A stretch of 64,000 bases of DNA from Bin87 sp965220105 (GCA_965220105.1 OZ244811.1:4092001-4156000), one strand, 5' to 3'. Positions 8,873 through 18,127 are shown, counted from the stretch's first letter. Notes: a model not told the origin generated them from the sequence alone. Program-made: numbers and translations.

Positions 8873-10567
8873 TTGGCTACCATTTCCCGAAGTCCCCGCG
8901 CTCTTTTGAAACACCGCAGCCGGGAAATCACCGACGGTCCGGAACGCGCTCCGGCCCGGGCGATGCTGATGGCCATGGGATTGACCCCCGAGGACATTGA
9001 AAAACCCTTCGTGGCCATCGCGAATCTCGCTAGTGACGTGACCCCCTGCAACGTGCATTTGGATCGCTGGGCGACGGCGGTGAAGGAAGGGATCCGCCAG
9101 GGCAACGGCACTCCTTTCGAGTTTGGCACCATCACCATCAGCGACGGCATCTCCATGGGCACCGAGGGGATGAAGGCTTCCCTGGTTAGCCGGGAGGTCA
9201 TCGCCGACTCCATCGAGACGGTGTGCTTCGGCGAGCGCATGGACGGCGTGGTCGCGGTTGCCGGCTGCGACAAGAACATGCCCGGCTGCATGATGGCCAT
9301 GGCCCGCCTCAATATTCCCGCCGTCTTCGTCTACGGCGGCACCATCCAGCCCGGACGGTTCCAGGGCCGGGACGTGAGCATCCAGGACGTGTTCGAGGCG
9401 GTGGGCGCCTACGCCGTGGGCCGCATGACCCGCGACGAACTGACCGAGCTGGAATGCAACGCCTGTCCGGGCGAGGGCTCCTGCGGCGGCCTCTACACCG
9501 CCAACACCATGTCCACGGCCATCGAGGTGATGGGCATGTCGCTCCCCGGCGACGCTTCCATACCCGCCAACGACCCGCGCAAGGCCGATGAAGCCCGCCA
9601 GGCTGGTGAGACTGTCATGCGCCTGTTGGAAGAAGGCATCCGTCCCCGGGATATCATGACTCGTCAGGCCTTCGAAAACGCCATCACGCTGGCGGTGTCC
9701 ATGGGCGGTTCCACCAACATCGTGCTGCACCTGATGGCCATGGCCAAAGAAGCCGAGGTTGATCTGGACCTGGATGACTTCGACCGGATCAGCCGCAACA
9801 CGCCCTACATCGCCGATATGAAACCGGCCGGCCAATACCTCATGACCGACCTGAGCCGGTACGGTGGCGTCGCCCTGATCGGCAAGCGCCTGCTGGACGC
9901 CGGCCTGCTCCACGGCGACGCATTGACGGTGAACGGCAAGACGCTCGCCGAGAACATCAACGCGGCGACCATCGTGGACGACCAGCCGGTTATCTACCGA
10001 CCCGATGCGCCGCGAAGTCCAACCGGCGGCCTGGCAATCCTGCGCGGCAATCTGGCTCCCGACGGCGCCGTCATCAAGGTGGCCGGTCACCAGGAGCGCG
10101 TCTACGAGGGTCCGGCCCGTGTCTTCGACCAGGAGGAGCCAGCTTTCCAGGCCATCCAGCGCGGAGAAATCAAGGCGGGCGACATCGTGGTCATCCGTTA
10201 CGAAGGCCCCAAGGGCGGCCCCGGGATGCGTGAGATGCTGGCCGTGACCGGCGCCCTCATCGGCCAGGGACTCGGTGACAGCGTGGCGCTGATCACCGAC
10301 GGCAGGTTCTCCGGCGCGTCCCACGGTCCCATGGTGGGCCACATCGCGCCCGAGGCCATGGACGGCGGACCCATCGGGCTGCTGCGGGAAGACGACGTCA
10401 TCACCCTGGATATCCCCAACCGGCAGCTCAACGCCCGCATCACCGAGGAAGAGTTCACCGACCGCCGCGCCGCCTGGCGTCCCATCGAACCCAGGTACAC
10501 CACCGGTGTGCTGGCGAAATATGCCAAGCTGGTTTCCTCGGCCTCCGAGGGCGCCATCACCAGGTAG
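8873..10567 (+). CDS. ilvD: dihydroxy-acid dehydratase
   Basis: A 564-residue Fe-S dehydratase that forms the 2-keto acid precursors of valine, leucine and isoleucine. Likely cluster ligands are Cys59 in DVTPCNVHL, the cysteine of GCDKNMPG and that of NACPGEGSCGGLYTANT. GRFSGASHGPMVGHIAPE near the C-terminus is typical of the IlvD/Edd family. The TTG at 8873 is chosen because GAGGAGG lies at 8861-8867; the 20 residues encoded upstream in frame do not resemble the family. It stands alone, without other ilv genes, and is followed 30 bp later by an enoyl-CoA hydratase gene. Confidence 0.95.
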   Translation: MATISRSPRALLKHRSREITDGPERAPARAMLMAMGLTPEDIEKPFVAIANLASDVTPCNVHLDRWATAVKEGIRQGNGTPFEFGTITISDGISMGTEGMKASLVSREVIADSIETVCFGERMDGVVAVAGCDKNMPGCMMAMARLNIPAVFVYGGTIQPGRFQGRDVSIQDVFEAVGAYAVGRMTRDELTELECNACPGEGSCGGLYTANTMSTAIEVMGMSLPGDASIPANDPRKADEARQAGETVMRLLEEGIRPRDIMTRQAFENAITLAVSMGGSTNIVLHLMAMAKEAEVDLDLDDFDRISRNTPYIADMKPAGQYLMTDLSRYGGVALIGKRLLDAGLLHGDALTVNGKTLAENINAATIVDDQPVIYRPDAPRSPTGGLAILRGNLAPDGAVIKVAGHQERVYEGPARVFDQEEPAFQAIQRGEIKAGDIVVIRYEGPKGGPGMREMLAVTGALIGQGLGDSVALITDGRFSGASHGPMVGHIAPEAMDGGPIGLLREDDVITLDIPNRQLNARITEEEFTDRRAAWRPIEPRYTTGVLAKYAKLVSSASEGAITR

Positions 10568-10596
10568 TCGTCGCCCGACGACAGAGGAAGGTTCTG

Positions 10597-11406
10597 ATGA
10601 CCACCGCACCGCAACGGGTTCAGTTGGAACGCAAGGGATCGCTGGCGGTTATCAAGCTGAACCGGCCCGAAGCGAGGAACGCCCTTTCGCCGGGAATGGT
10701 GGCCGAACTGGGCCAGGCCATAGCATCCTGCCGCGGCGGCGACATCCGGGCCGTTCTGCTCACCGGCACGGACGGGGCGTTCTGCGCCGGCGCCGATGTC
10801 CGCGACTTCAACGCCCAACTGGATGAGGGCGGTCCCGAGGGACTGTCCGAGCACCTCCGCAAACTGGCCGATGATTTGCATCGGGAGGTGGTCGTCGGCA
10901 TCCGCAAGTTGGACAAACCGGTGGTTGCCGCCGTCAATGGCGTGGCCGCCGGCGCCGGATTCGGCCTGGCGCTGGCCTGTGACCTGCGGGTGGCGTCCTC
11001 GGACGCCAGGTTCCTGCTGGCCTACGCCAACATCGGCTGCACCGCCGATGGCGGCTCAACGTACATGCTGCCCCGCATCGTGGGCCAGGGCAGGGCTATG
11101 GAAATCTACCTGGCCCGACAACCCATCGGCGCTCAGTATGCCCTGGAGCTGGGCCTCGTCAGCCAGGTTTTCGAGCCGGCTCACTTCGAACGGCACGCCA
11201 TGGAGACCGCCGACCGTCTGGCGCAGGGACCGACCCGCGCTTACGGCCGCGTCAAAGCCCTGTTCGACTCCAGTTGGGATACCTCGCTGGAGGCGCAGCT
11301 GGACGAGGAAACCGACGCCATCGCCAACATCGGCCTCACCAAGGATTTCCAGGAAGGCATCCGCGCCTTCACCCAAAAACGTCCGCCCTGGTTCCAGGGG
11401 ATGTAA
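10597..11406 (+). CDS. enoyl-CoA hydratase/isomerase family protein
   Basis: A 269-residue crotonase-fold protein. NRPEARNALSPGMVAEL opens the fold. GTDGAFCAGADVRDF and AVNGVAAGAGFGLALACDL form the oxyanion-hole segments that hold the acyl-CoA thioester. DGGSTYMLPRIVGQGRAMEI is close to the PaaG-like branch, where an acid residue sits at a different place from classical hydratases, so an isomerase of phenylacetate-type CoA substrates is possible. The ATG follows AGAGGAAGG. It is probably cotranscribed with ilvD. The exact substrate cannot be read from sequence. Confidence 0.88.
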   Translation: MTTAPQRVQLERKGSLAVIKLNRPEARNALSPGMVAELGQAIASCRGGDIRAVLLTGTDGAFCAGADVRDFNAQLDEGGPEGLSEHLRKLADDLHREVVVGIRKLDKPVVAAVNGVAAGAGFGLALACDLRVASSDARFLLAYANIGCTADGGSTYMLPRIVGQGRAMEIYLARQPIGAQYALELGLVSQVFEPAHFERHAMETADRLAQGPTRAYGRVKALFDSSWDTSLEAQLDEETDAIANIGLTKDFQEGIRAFTQKRPPWFQGM

Positions 11407-12068
11407 GGTGACACTTGCCCCTTGCAATCGGTGGCTTTCCTACCGATAATCGCCCCATGACTGTCACTAAACTGCTTACCGACGATGTGCGGCGAATTGC
11501 GAGCGCTTGGCTGGAAGATCGTCTGCCTGAACAACCTGTCATCAAGGTGACCTTAGGGTTGCCGGAATGGGATGATCGCTTGTTGCTATGGCGGGTGGCT
11601 CTAGTACCCGATAATGACCCAAGCCAAGCACTTGGCGAAATCCAGGTCGACCAGGAAGGCCTGGTTCATCGTGCGCCAGTTCCCGCTATGGTACTTGAAC
11701 GACTGGGACAGATACGCAACAGGCGGCAAGGCCATCGTGACAGGGGTAAAGCGGACATTACTTTTCCGTCCATTCCGAGTAAAGCGATATTGGGAGACTG
11801 TAGAGTTGTACTGGGCGAATTTCCGCCGAACAGCGTTCAGTTGGTTTTTACCTCACCACCGTATTTCAACGCCAAACCCGAGTGCGCCGAATATATCGAT
11901 TACTCTTCGTATCTCTCATTCTTAGGCGAAGCTTTCGCTGCTTGCCATAGCGTGCTGGCGGAGGGTCGGTTTCTCATCGTCAATGTTTCTCCGGTTTTGG
12001 TGCGGCGTACGTCTCGGAGCACGGCCAGCAAGCGGCTGCCAATCCCATTTGATTTGCACCCTATACTA

Positions 12069-12194
12069 GTAGACCAACTTCTTTGTTATGACGGGTGAAA
12101 TGCAGGGTTACTCGGCGAATTTCTGCGTAGGCCCAGTAGGTCAGGGCAGAGCCCCAGTACCAATCAACTCATCATTACAAAGATTTCGGACTAC
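12069..12194. mobile_element. MITE-like element, copy 1, inserted in the methyltransferase gene
   Basis: A 126-bp non-coding insertion flanked by TA on both sides (12067-12068 and 12195-12196). Removing it plus one TA restores the methyltransferase frame exactly. The ends are imperfect inverted repeats: GTAGACCAACTTCTTTGTTA on the left, and on the right the complement of TACAAAGATTTCGGACTAC. A related copy lies at 23094-23207. TA duplication and short non-coding length fit a MITE moved by an IS630/Tc1-type transposase. That family is an inference. Confidence 0.8.
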
Positions 12195-12371
12195 TAGACC
12201 GCGTCGGGTTTGAGTTAATTGATGACATTATATGGCGCAAGCCCGAGGGTGCGGGTTGGCACCTAGGGAGGGGCCGTCGCTTCGCTGCGGATCGGCAACC
12301 TTTGCAGTACAAACCGGTAACGGTGACTGAGTATGTGCTAGGTTCTGTTGACATTTGATTATAATGGCCGT

Positions 12372-12767
12372 ATGTCAAACATCAGATTATCACCAGAACA
12401 GTGGGCTAGGATTCTCGATTTCTTGCGTGGCTGCACCGGCCTGTACGTTGGCCAGGAAGCGGATTGCCGGCGTTTTGTCGAGGCCGTCTTATGGATTAAT
12501 CGCTCTGGGGCCCAGTGGCGACTGCTGCCGGCCGAATACGGGAACTGGAACACCGTCTACAAACGATTCGCCCGTTGGACTGACCAAGGGGTCTGGGCAC
12601 AAATGCATCAACATTGCTCCGGCGACCCGGATCTGGAATACCTGATCATCGACAGCACGGTGGTTCGGGCGCACCCTTGCGCGGCAGGAGCTCCCCCAAA
12701 AAGGGTGGCCAGGCTGCCCAGGCCCTGGGCCGGAGCCGCGGCGGGTTCAGCGCCAAGATTCACGTGA
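12372..12767 (+). CDS. IS5-family transposase, first frame (orfA)
   Basis: A 131-residue frame with the N-terminal DUF4096-like transposase region (LSPEQWARILDFLRG, GAQWRLLPAEYGNWNTVYKRF) and the first catalytic aspartate in IIDSTVVRAHP. Homology to transposase ends at about residue 108. There the heptamer CCCAAAA (12695-12701, read C CCA AAA in this frame) would let ribosomes slip back one base into the second frame to make the full transposase. Confidence 0.85.
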   Translation: MSNIRLSPEQWARILDFLRGCTGLYVGQEADCRRFVEAVLWINRSGAQWRLLPAEYGNWNTVYKRFARWTDQGVWAQMHQHCSGDPDLEYLIIDSTVVRAHPCAAGAPPKRVARLPRPWAGAAAGSAPRFT

Positions 12768-13143
12768 GCGTGGACGGCTTGGGCAACCCCTTGCGATTCA
12801 TCCTGACCGGAGGGCAACAGCACGACATCACCCAGGCGGAGGGTTTGATCGCCGGTTATGCTGGCGAGCACGTACTGGCCGACAAAGGGTACGATGCCCA
12901 GGAGTTTCGCCGACACATCCTGGAACTGGGCTGGACCTGGGTATGATGCCGGTCATTCCGCCCCGCTCGAACCGCAAGGAACCCGCCGACTATGACCGGC
13001 ATCTGTACCGGGAGCGTCATCTGGTGGAATGCTTCATCAACAAGATCAAGCACTATCGCCGGATCTTCTCCCGGTTTGAGAAGCTGGACACCAGATACCT
13101 GGGCTTCCTGCATTTCACCGCCGCTCTCATCTGGCTCCGGTAA
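12699..13143 (+). pseudogene. IS5-family transposase, second frame (orfB), frameshifted
   Basis: It continues orfA after the slippery site: KKGGQAAQALGRSRGGFSAK, HVSVDGLGNPLRF, DKGYDAQEFRRHI (second Asp), then PVIPPRSNRK and RERHLVECFINKIKHYRRI (catalytic Glu in DDE_Tnp_1). The frame is broken near 12941. CTGGAACTGGG (12920-12930) is followed at once by CTGGACCTGGG (12931-12941), an 11-bp near-duplication. Deleting 11 bp joins ELG to MMPVIPPRS in frame. Confidence 0.85.
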
Positions 13144-13551
13144 AATGTCAACAGAACCTAGTGTATCGGAAAAAGACTGATCGTCTGATTGATTGGAACC
13201 TGCGGAATCACCCTGACCCAATGGCGGTGGGACGTTCCGTGATTCTGGGCGAATATGACAAAACCAACGTGTGGGATATAACGCCGTCTAACCACAAGGC
13301 GCATCCTGCCGTGTTTCCTGACGAGCTGGTGAGCCGGATCATCCGATACTATTCCTTTGAAGGCGATAACGTGCTAGATCCGTTTGCTGGCACTGGAACG
13401 GTGGGGCGAGTCGCCGCTGCTATGGGTCGTCGGTACCTGTGCATCGAAAAACGGGCAGACTACTACGACACGATGCGGCAAGAGTTGCGTCAATCTGATT
13501 TTTGCGGAACGGCAGACCTTGACGATCTCCAGTACGCGTGGAGCGCGGATT

Positions 13552-14448
13552 ATGACGCCGAACCTTTACGACCTTAATTCCGCCCAGGGCGTTAGGCATA
13601 TAGTAGCCGCTCTGTTTCAAGGTTATAACTATCGACTTTACACCGAAGGTCAAACTCGCAACCAGTTGTTGCAAGCATACCAACAGCTAATTGCCATTCG
13701 ATCACGGCTACCTGCTAACGCAAGGCACTCGCAATGGGTTGAAGCCGTCAGCGAGGAACTGAACCAGAACGGCAATGACTTGGCGTGGTGGTTGCTTGGC
13801 CTCACTAAAAAACCGCTCAAAACCTGGGAATCCGTAGAGATGGGCAACTCAATTATCTTGAGGAAGTCGCCAGTCACATAAGGGAGGTCACTGAAGGTTC
13901 GGTCGGGACTTCTTTCGACGACGCTATGCTGATGCTGTGGGCTGGCGCTGCTACCCTAACAATCCGTGGTTCGAGAAAATCCCACGGCGGGCAAAACCCT
14001 GGAGCGGGCTTTTCTTCGCGCTGGGCTAACTTTATTGGGATTGGAGGAGGGAACGGACTTCTGGCTAAACATGCAACGAGATGCCGAAGTCTCGCGAGAA
14101 ATTGATGTGGAAATTTCCAGCCGTCGCGGTCGGATCAGGGTAGAAATGGGGCTCATTGAGCGCGGTAATCAAGAAGTCATTGAGGACAAGATTACGCGCG
14201 TCGGTACTGGGGGAATGGTGATATTTGACCAGATAGGGCCACGTTCTAACGCTCGGCAAACCGCCGATAATCTGCAAGTATGCTTCATCCAAATCCGGAA
14301 CAATCGTCCCTTGACTGAGATGTACAATTTTCTGAGTGAACGGGTCAGCAAAACGATGACTGAGCCACCCGCCGACCATGAAGGTATATTACAGGCGGTG
14401 AGCCGGCTGCCCGACGATTTGTTTGTGTCGGGCCTGTTGCCCGTTTGA
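13552..14448 (+). pseudogene. type II restriction endonuclease, CfrBI-like, two frameshifts
   Basis: Three overlapping frames together give about 298 residues. 13552 to about 13830 reads MTPNLYDLNSAQGVRHIVAA up to GLTKKPLKT. About 13830 to 13975 reads DGQLNYLEEVASHIREVTEG to MLMLWAGAATLTIRGSRKS in a second frame. About 13975 to 14448 reads TAGKTLERAFLRAGLTLLGL to LPDDLFVSGLLPV in a third. The breaks lie near A-rich runs around 13806-13826 and 13974-13985. The start overlaps the methyltransferase end by 26 bases, as in compact R-M systems. Assignment to the CfrBI endonuclease family is from memory of WAGAATLTIRGSKK-type sequences and is moderate. No active enzyme is expected. Confidence 0.65.
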
Positions 14449-14463
14449 CCAAGCACTTCGCCC

Positions 14464-14492
14464 TTGCCGCCGATTTCGCCGGTCTCTATACT
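14464..14492 (+). promoter_or_regulatory. sigma-70-type promoter of the oxygenase cluster
   Basis: TTGCCG at 14464-14469 and TATACT at 14487-14492, with a 17-bp spacer, lie 64 bp before the start at 14557 and just after the dead restriction gene. Confidence 0.6.
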
Positions 14493-14556
14493 GGCGGCAT
14501 CGAATTCCAAGGATAATCGGGGCAAACACCTGCTGAAGACAGCGAGGAGGCTCTCC

Positions 14557-15735
14557 ATGCCAAAGGATAAGGTGGAAGTATTCTGGTTCTCGGAGCAACC
14601 TTACGGCCACGTGACCGACGACGAAGTGTCCCAATACGAGTCAGGGAGGTTGCTGTTCCCCAACTCCCACTTCGATCCGGCGCGGGCCCACGTGCTCTAC
14701 AACCAATACCATGAGCAGTATGCCTGGGCTGACGAGAATGGCTTCGACGGCATCATGTCCAACGAGCACCACTCTTCCTACTGGTGCATGAAGCCGGCCG
14801 TCAACATCGATGCCGCCGTCATCGCCAAGGTCACCCGCAACGCCAAGATCGCCATCCTGGGCAACGTGATCGCCGTCAACGACCCCATCCGCATGGCTGA
14901 AGAAATCGCCATGCTGGACTGCATCTCAGGCGGTCGCATCATCTCCGGCTTCGTTCGTGGCACCGCGGTGGAGACGCTCCAGGGCGGTATCGCGCCGCCG
15001 CAGAACCGGGACCGGTTTGAAGAGGCCCACGACCTCATCGTCAAATGTTGGACCGAGCCGGGACCCTTCCGCTACGAAGGTGAGTACTACCATTACCGCG
15101 TGGTTAACCCGTGGGTCCTGCCCATGCAGAAGCCACATCCTCCAATCTGGTTCCCCGGCTTCAGCAGCCCGGAGAGCGTGGTGTGGGCGGCCCGCCACCA
15201 GCATCCTTATATGAACCTGGGATCGCTGCTGGACCACACGCACCGCCTGCGCGACGTCTACATCGACACGGCGCTGGAAACCGGTTTCCAGCCTGGACCG
15301 GAGCACTTCGGCTACCTGTTGCGGGTGTTCTGCGCCGACACCGACGAGAAGGCTCAGGAGCTGGGCCGGGAATTCTTGTGGACCCAGGAGCACCGCAACC
15401 GTGGCCCCCGCGAGCACAACGACCCGCCCGGGTACCAGTCACGAGAGGCGGTCAACATCCAGCGCACCCTGCCGGGCGCCGGTGGCTTTGGCCGCGTGAT
15501 GACCTACGAAGAGCTCCAGGAGGCCAATAACATCATCGTCGGCAGTCCGGACACCGTCCGTGAGAAACTGTCGATGATCATCGACCGGCTCAATCCCGGT
15601 TATCTGCACGTCTACGGCAACGAAGGCGCCATGGATCACGCCGACGTGATGCGTTCCATCGAGCTGATTGGCCGGGAAGTCATCCCCGCGCTCCACGAAA
15701 TACCGCTGGTGGATCATTACGAGGCTCAACCCTAA
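14557..15735 (+). CDS. LLM-class flavin-dependent oxidoreductase (luciferase-like monooxygenase)
   Basis: A 392-residue TIM-barrel flavin enzyme of the bacterial luciferase family. The segments GFDGIMSNEHHSSYW, AILGNVIAVNDPIRMAEEIAMLD and GRIISGFVRGTAVE are hallmarks of the fold and its flavin/phosphate site. PHPPIWFPGFSSPE and IIVGSPDTVREKL are the usual C-terminal landmarks. Such enzymes open or hydroxylate organic substrates using reduced FMN and oxygen; some use F420 instead. The ATG at 14557 follows GCGAGGAGG. It is first in a run with a dehydrogenase and a Rieske oxygenase, which suggests a shared catabolic route. The substrate is unknown. Confidence 0.9.
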   Translation: MPKDKVEVFWFSEQPYGHVTDDEVSQYESGRLLFPNSHFDPARAHVLYNQYHEQYAWADENGFDGIMSNEHHSSYWCMKPAVNIDAAVIAKVTRNAKIAILGNVIAVNDPIRMAEEIAMLDCISGGRIISGFVRGTAVETLQGGIAPPQNRDRFEEAHDLIVKCWTEPGPFRYEGEYYHYRVVNPWVLPMQKPHPPIWFPGFSSPESVVWAARHQHPYMNLGSLLDHTHRLRDVYIDTALETGFQPGPEHFGYLLRVFCADTDEKAQELGREFLWTQEHRNRGPREHNDPPGYQSREAVNIQRTLPGAGGFGRVMTYEELQEANNIIVGSPDTVREKLSMIIDRLNPGYLHVYGNEGAMDHADVMRSIELIGREVIPALHEIPLVDHYEAQP

Positions 15736-15756
15736 GCGATTTCGATTGAGATATCC

Positions 15757-16650
15757 GTGACGACTGGTTCGCCGCAACGACACGCGTTCATCGGCGTCGG
15801 CACGATGGGTAGCCTCATGGCTGCCTGTCTGCTCGACGCCGGTATCGAATTGGCGGTGCACGACCTCCGCCGCGCCGCCGCGGAACCCCTCCTCGAGCGG
15901 GGCGCTCGTTGGGCGGACACGCCCCGTCAGGCCGGCGAGGACGCTGCGGTAGTCTGGGCATCGCTACCCGGCCCCGATCAGGTGGTCTCGGCGCTGTTGG
16001 GCGATGAGACCGGCGCGCTGGCCGGAATGGCGCCGGGTTCTATCCTGGTGGATACCACGACCGACGATCCGGACGTCGCCCGCCGCGTGGCCGCCGCTTG
16101 CGAAGCCAGCGGATGCGCCATGCTGGACGCGCCGGTCAGCGGACGCCCTCCCAACATGACTATGATGGTCGGCGGCGATCGGGCCGTGTTTGACCGCGTA
16201 TTGCCATCCCTGGAAACGGTTGCTGCCCGCGTGTTCTACGTGGGCGAATCGGGCGCCGGGTGCGCGGCCAAGCTGGCCACCCAGTACATGGGCTACACCA
16301 ATCTGATTGCTGCCATCGAAGGAATGCTCATCGGCAAAGCCGCCGGCATCGACCCGGCGGTGCTGGCGGAGATCGTGCCCGTCAGCGCCGGGGCCAGTCG
16401 CGCCTTCAACGCCATCCCCAACTCAATACTGGACGGTTCCTACCAGGCCGGCGGCACCCTGGACATCGTGGCCAAGGATGTGGCCCTGGCCTGCGCGCTG
16501 GCGCAACGCCTGCGGGTCCCCACCGCCACCGGCGAGCAGGCCGACGCCCTCTACAAGGCCGCCCAGGAACTGGGCTGGGGCAGCGACGGCTACCCGATTG
16601 TAGCCAAGCTCCTGGAGGAACTGGCCGGTTACAGCCTCAGCGAGGGATGA
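15757..16650 (+). CDS. NAD(P)-dependent beta-hydroxyacid dehydrogenase (3-hydroxyisobutyrate dehydrogenase family)
   Basis: A 297-residue protein with an N-terminal Rossmann fold (AFIGVGTMGSLMAACLLDAG) and the family signature DAPVSGRPPNMTMMVGG. The catalytic lysine is in GAGCAAKLATQYMGYTN. Family members oxidise 3-hydroxyisobutyrate, tartronate semialdehyde or similar 3-hydroxy acids. The start is GTG at 15757 with a weak ribosome site. It lies 21 bp after the flavin monooxygenase gene, so both are probably in one transcript. It may handle a short hydroxyacid product of the oxygenase cluster, which is inference. Confidence 0.88.
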   Translation: MTTGSPQRHAFIGVGTMGSLMAACLLDAGIELAVHDLRRAAAEPLLERGARWADTPRQAGEDAAVVWASLPGPDQVVSALLGDETGALAGMAPGSILVDTTTDDPDVARRVAAACEASGCAMLDAPVSGRPPNMTMMVGGDRAVFDRVLPSLETVAARVFYVGESGAGCAAKLATQYMGYTNLIAAIEGMLIGKAAGIDPAVLAEIVPVSAGASRAFNAIPNSILDGSYQAGGTLDIVAKDVALACALAQRLRVPTATGEQADALYKAAQELGWGSDGYPIVAKLLEELAGYSLSEG

Positions 16651-16721
16651 CGGTAAATACGGCTTCATTGTGATACCATGCCCCCATCTGCGGGTCTGGT
16701 GGTGACCACCGGAGGAGCGAC

Positions 16722-18119
16722 ATGGCAATCACGTTTCAACCCAGCGCCTTCAGCGGCATGGTGGACCGGGATAACGGTCTGGTCAGCCGTGAAATCTTTG
16801 TAAACCGCGATATCTACGCCGAGGAGCAAGACCGCATCTTTACCCGCGCTTGGCTCTTCGTCGGCCACGAAAGTCAGGTGACCAAGCCGGGCGATTTCTT
16901 CATCTCGTCCATGGGCGAAGAATCGGTCATCCTGTGTCGCGACCGGCAGGGGGATGTGCACGTCTTCCTCAACTCCTGCACCCACCGGGGCATGAAGGTC
17001 TGCCGCTACGATGAGGGGAACACCCCCATCTTCACCTGCCCTTACCACGGCTGGAGCTTTGCCACCGACGGTTCGCTGGTTGGAGTGCCGTACTACAAGG
17101 ACGCCTACCACGAGGAGTTGGACAAGACGGAATGGGGTCTCATCCGCGTGCCCCGCATGACCAACTACAAGGGTGGCATCTGGGCATCCTGGGACCCACA
17201 GGCTCCCGATTTCCTGGAGTACATCGGCGGTTTCAAAACCTACCTAGATCTCCTCTTCGACGGCTGGGACGGTACCGAGGGCGGTACCGAGATAATCGGT
17301 GGCATTGAGAAGTGGCTGGTTCCCTCCAACTGGAAATTCCCTGCCGAGAACTTCATTGGCGACCGCTACCACAACATCAGCCACCGCTCCGTCGACTTGG
17401 TGGGCATCGGCCCCTCCGGCCAGGGCCGCCGGGACAACCGAGATCGCGAGGGCGCAAAATCCCTCGACGTCTCCTTCCCCGAGCGTGGCCACGGCACGGT
17501 AATCTTCCTGCGACCGGAAAACGCCCAACCCGTCCAGTCTTACCAGAACGACCCGATAGTATCCGAGTATTTCCACGCCTGCGAGATCGCCCGCAAGGAG
17601 CGACAGGGAGACCTCTGGCGGATTCTCGCCGGCCCGGGGACGATCTTCCCCAACATGTCGTACCTGCCCCGCCAGCCTCGTAGCATCGCCGTCTGGCACC
17701 CCCGCGGTCCCGACCAGACCGAGGTCTGGCGCTGGTTCATGGTCGACAGCAGCGCGCCCCCGGAGGTCAAGGAATTCCTTCGCCAGTACTACATCCGCTA
17801 TTCCGGGCCCGGCGGTCTCACCGAACAGGACGACATGGAGAACTGGAACTACGCCCATGCTGCCAGCCGTGGCGCCATCGCCCGTCGTCGTTCCTACAAC
17901 TACCAGATGGGCATGGGCTATGCCATCACCGACTTCGAGGACGGCGGCCTGCGCCTGCCCGGCACTGTTCTGGACACTACCAAGGCCCGCGCCGGCGAGC
18001 AGAACCAGCGCACCTTCTACACCCGTTGGTCCGACTTCATGGCCGCACGGGACTGGGACGAACTTGCCGGCTGGCGTAACGGCAACGGCCACCACGGCAA
18101 CGGCGCTTCGGCCCGGTAG
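16722..18119 (+). CDS. Rieske non-heme iron oxygenase, alpha (large) subunit
   Basis: A 465-residue catalytic subunit of an aromatic-ring-hydroxylating dioxygenase. The Rieske [2Fe-2S] ligands are Cys86 and His88 (CTHRG) and Cys106 and His109 (CPYHGW). The mononuclear iron site is seen in GDRYHNISHRS with His217 and His221; the third ligand, an Asp, should lie in the C-terminal half. The ATG follows GGAGGAGCGA. The small subunit gene starts 8 bp after its stop. Electrons must come from a separate ferredoxin and reductase, and neither is visible in the window. The substrate cannot be told from sequence. Confidence 0.95.
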   Translation: MAITFQPSAFSGMVDRDNGLVSREIFVNRDIYAEEQDRIFTRAWLFVGHESQVTKPGDFFISSMGEESVILCRDRQGDVHVFLNSCTHRGMKVCRYDEGNTPIFTCPYHGWSFATDGSLVGVPYYKDAYHEELDKTEWGLIRVPRMTNYKGGIWASWDPQAPDFLEYIGGFKTYLDLLFDGWDGTEGGTEIIGGIEKWLVPSNWKFPAENFIGDRYHNISHRSVDLVGIGPSGQGRRDNRDREGAKSLDVSFPERGHGTVIFLRPENAQPVQSYQNDPIVSEYFHACEIARKERQGDLWRILAGPGTIFPNMSYLPRQPRSIAVWHPRGPDQTEVWRWFMVDSSAPPEVKEFLRQYYIRYSGPGGLTEQDDMENWNYAHAASRGAIARRRSYNYQMGMGYAITDFEDGGLRLPGTVLDTTKARAGEQNQRTFYTRWSDFMAARDWDELAGWRNGNGHHGNGASAR

Positions 18120-18127
18120 GCGCGCCC

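Larger units (their letters stand above)
12341..13158 (+). mobile_element. IS5-family (IS427-like) insertion sequence, 818 bp
   Basis: Perfect 16-bp terminal inverted repeats: GGTTCTGTTGACATTT at 12341-12356 and its complement at 13143-13158. The element is flanked by TA (12339-12340 and 13159-13160), and removing it with one TA restores the host gene. It carries two overlapping transposase frames with a slippery site, as in IS427-group elements. An 11-bp duplication at 12920-12941 breaks the second frame, so this copy is probably inactive. Confidence 0.92.
11457..13577 (+). pseudogene. DNA (cytosine-N4/adenine-N6) methyltransferase of a type II R-M system, broken by two insertions
   Basis: The gene survives in three pieces that join exactly in frame when two mobile elements and their TA duplications are removed: 11457-12068, 12197-12340 and 13161-13577. 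The rebuilt protein has 390 residues. TSPPYFN comes before DPFAGTGTVGR, so motif IV precedes motif I (beta-type order), and TSPPY favours N4-cytosine methylation. The joins read HPI-LDRVGFELIDDIIW and TEYV-LVYRKKTDRL, which are smooth. The 3' end overlaps the restriction gene start at 13552. The arrangement recalls the CfrBI system, from memory only. As it stands the gene cannot give a full enzyme. Confidence 0.88.

Noticed and set aside
8780..10609. 609-codon minus-strand frame over ilvD
   Set aside because: A shadow of ilvD. The plus-strand frame has all IlvD motifs and a promoter.
12341..12366. TTGACA in the left IS end with a nearby TATAAT as a promoter for the transposase
   Set aside because: The two boxes are only 6 bp apart, too close to work together.
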